Below are positions 63,701 through 64,000 of a DNA stretch of 64,000 nucleotides, piece after piece; position 1 is the first letter of the stretch; the number at the start of each line of letters is the position of its first letter. The position numbers and the translations under genes are program-made. The notes under the pieces were generated by a model. That model did no database searches and was not told where the DNA came from. It saw only the letters and a program-made list of their open reading frames with translations. This DNA comes from an uncultured Clostridia bacterium (GTDB lineage Bacteria > Bacillota > Clostridia > Christensenellales > Pumilibacteraceae): assembly GCA_944362615.1 (NCBI GenBank), contig CALVTM010000002.1:62001-126000 (forward strand). The letters are read 5' to 3'.

Positions 63701-64000
63701 ATCCGCAGTACAACGGATAAGAACGGAAAAGGCGAATTCCAGGAATTCAATCTTTATATAAAAACAGACGGTACAGCTCCTTCTGAGTCTGAGGATGACA
63801 GCAGCACTACCGAAGAAAGCACGACAAAGACCATAAATCTTATATTCGGTATCGGCGATCAGAATGTAAGCGAACGAGCTATCGGCACGATGATAATCAA
63901 TAACATTGAGCTTGAAGCTATCGACAGCACTACTTTTGACGAAGCAAAAGATAAGATCGAAAACAGCGGCGCTATATCCGGAAGCCACGATGCTATCGCC
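60776..64000 (+). CDS. Very large exported protein of repeated carbohydrate-binding-like (jelly-roll) modules, 3' end outside window
   Basis: The frame is open from the ATG to the window edge (1075 codons, no stop). Residues about 10-33 are a hydrophobic signal/anchor (LLAVIAAVVAITLVLSLFTF) after a basic N-terminus. The rest is built of modules of 170-300 residues. Each has an opening NDEFDE or NGSFDE, a TPSSWT or TPSDWT turn, a central strand YYEISVWVKT, NYRISVWVKT or YYRITVLMQVY, and a closing strand with HLELWLGM, YVEIWLGM or LIFGIG. This resembles CBM4/9 or discoidin-like jelly rolls. Four or more modules are visible and no catalytic domain. AAGGA lies 11-12 nt upstream of the ATG. A glycan-binding surface role is inferred. 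Confidence 0.8.
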   Translation, partial: MQSKNNSLRHGLLAVIAAVVAITLVLSLFTFVATGEREPLKAHAANSSIYSPYTDLEIANDEFDEVSGSDTLMTPSSWTGNAISQASAESVISGTVTIGSFTEDDLEELGMDNLGYVIRTPFGKSASSDQFAGSDANALLINSDGTTTAYGYDSASVALEANSYYEISVWVKTGDFGEDEGASIKVTGLENDIIIEDIDTVDYYYNTYGLSEKEVSKSAEHYFGWAEYKIYIATSTMDAPSITLSLQLGNSISYTNNANESITVSDEAKGWVLFDHVTAKQCSYNMFNNLINGIDNEKKFINAFEDRTYYLSDDGNSLYYSENDSSFLSFDENGNLLFEGDEGYEANEIGSFENGGKGWDAAMDSYSNATTNVGIYSALNEDIGIEVESDIPYSPDGEGGNILMINSYNGRKYSSTRAGLKSGDFKIERRKNYRISVWVKTVGADCAGIAVAGTDYRGPLNNPGNPNHGKGQLIVSSTELSGESSDTVRYGWSEATFFVQGSAFRDYEIHLELWLGMRETEDSAAVNDNGIAMFDSIRIEEISYTEYTTNSANNSTVTFDGEGNNTVISNGSFDEIEDISYDGNGNAITPYTPSDWTLMTAGEDGTDGMSTHIYDENYRDYVVSGTISSDMTSYNYKLPDTTNSYITGKIDAAVPSDPLPDNLLMIKADESTGLPNDKAGVAVGYRSLSFSVSTDTIVRVDVDMRVDNIKGYGANLVLKSGEKEVATIQRIKDTSSSGLQMNAGDGYNTYSFYIQAGQNSLSELYVEIWLGMYDDELNTSKLSTGTVYVRSVSMTMLTSTTTDEDGTTGTDQTSLNEQRAEFDNRHAEYKASIKKGIIPYFAMYSTYGSTIDSYNMYDDEFLKTPYNWTRTYAISDSTENEAVSYGVYDMKTGGDSSVLPSNYTTNGAEKDDSLVIKNNVTSYSRLTKDVSYTLDSGSYYRITVLMQVYIPNVQDSNDAQGAYFGIDGTTYMLSNIRSTTDKNGKGEFQEFNLYIKTDGTAPSESEDDSSTTEESTTKTINLIFGIGDQNVSERAIGTMIINNIELEAIDSTTFDEAKDKIENSGAISGSHDAIA

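Overview
The window looks like a chromosomal segment from an endospore-forming Clostridia-type Firmicute, probably an uncultured gut lineage. The evidence is the spoIIIA operon, a SpoIVFB-type protease, a PdaB-type deacetylase, the Firmicutes gene order rpsB-tsf-pyrH-frr-uppS-cdsA-dxr-rseP-ispG-(polC position)-rimP-nusA-rnpM-ylxQ-infB-rbfA, and a CtsR-type operator in front of groESL. No tRNA, rRNA, CRISPR array, transposase or prophage gene was seen. Genus and family cannot be fixed from the sequence alone.

Layout. 1-3634 (minus): spoIIIAA to AG, with AG cut by the window edge. 3712-5386 (plus): a peptidoglycan amidase with a missing zinc ligand, and a flavodoxin. 5465-8369 (minus): a Cdd1-like HhH protein, efp, an M24 peptidase and an endonuclease IV-like protein. 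8363-25730 (minus): a long housekeeping run of translation, ribosome maturation and isoprenoid/lipid genes. At the polC position it holds only an N-terminal PolC-like protein with a broken exonuclease. 25912-29577 (minus): DUF1292 protein, ruvX, a YtxH-like protein with a CxC-rich tail, a cysteine desulfurase and glyA. 29588-42602 (minus): aspS, hisS, hslUV, trmFO, topA, dprA, a ComM-like protein, a GT-C-like membrane protein and rplS. 42852-46042 (minus): a large repeat-rich surface protein and comEB. 46498-48432 (plus): groES-groEL. 48708-55445 (minus): rng, spoIVFB, a MinE-like protein, minD, a divergent mreB, maf and ppx/gppA. 55610-58033 (plus): an exported propeller/SH3-like membrane protein. 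58148-60613 (minus): a two-OB SSB-like protein, pdaB and two half-size TauE/SafE permeases. 60776 to the edge (plus): a very large exported protein of repeated jelly-roll-like modules.

The most unusual points are: (1) the stand-alone PolC N-terminal/dead-exonuclease protein; (2) five sigma-A-like promoters whose -10 box lies only 7-13 nt from the start codon, which implies leaderless or nearly leaderless mRNAs; (3) a collapsed mre/min cluster (no mreC, mreD or minC) with an MreB lacking the usual phosphate-loop Asp; (4) a CxC-tailed small membrane protein beside a cysteine desulfurase; (5) groESL with a CtsR box and no CIRCE; (6) three large exported proteins of repetitive architecture. All functional calls rest on reading motifs and gene order by eye; no database search was run.
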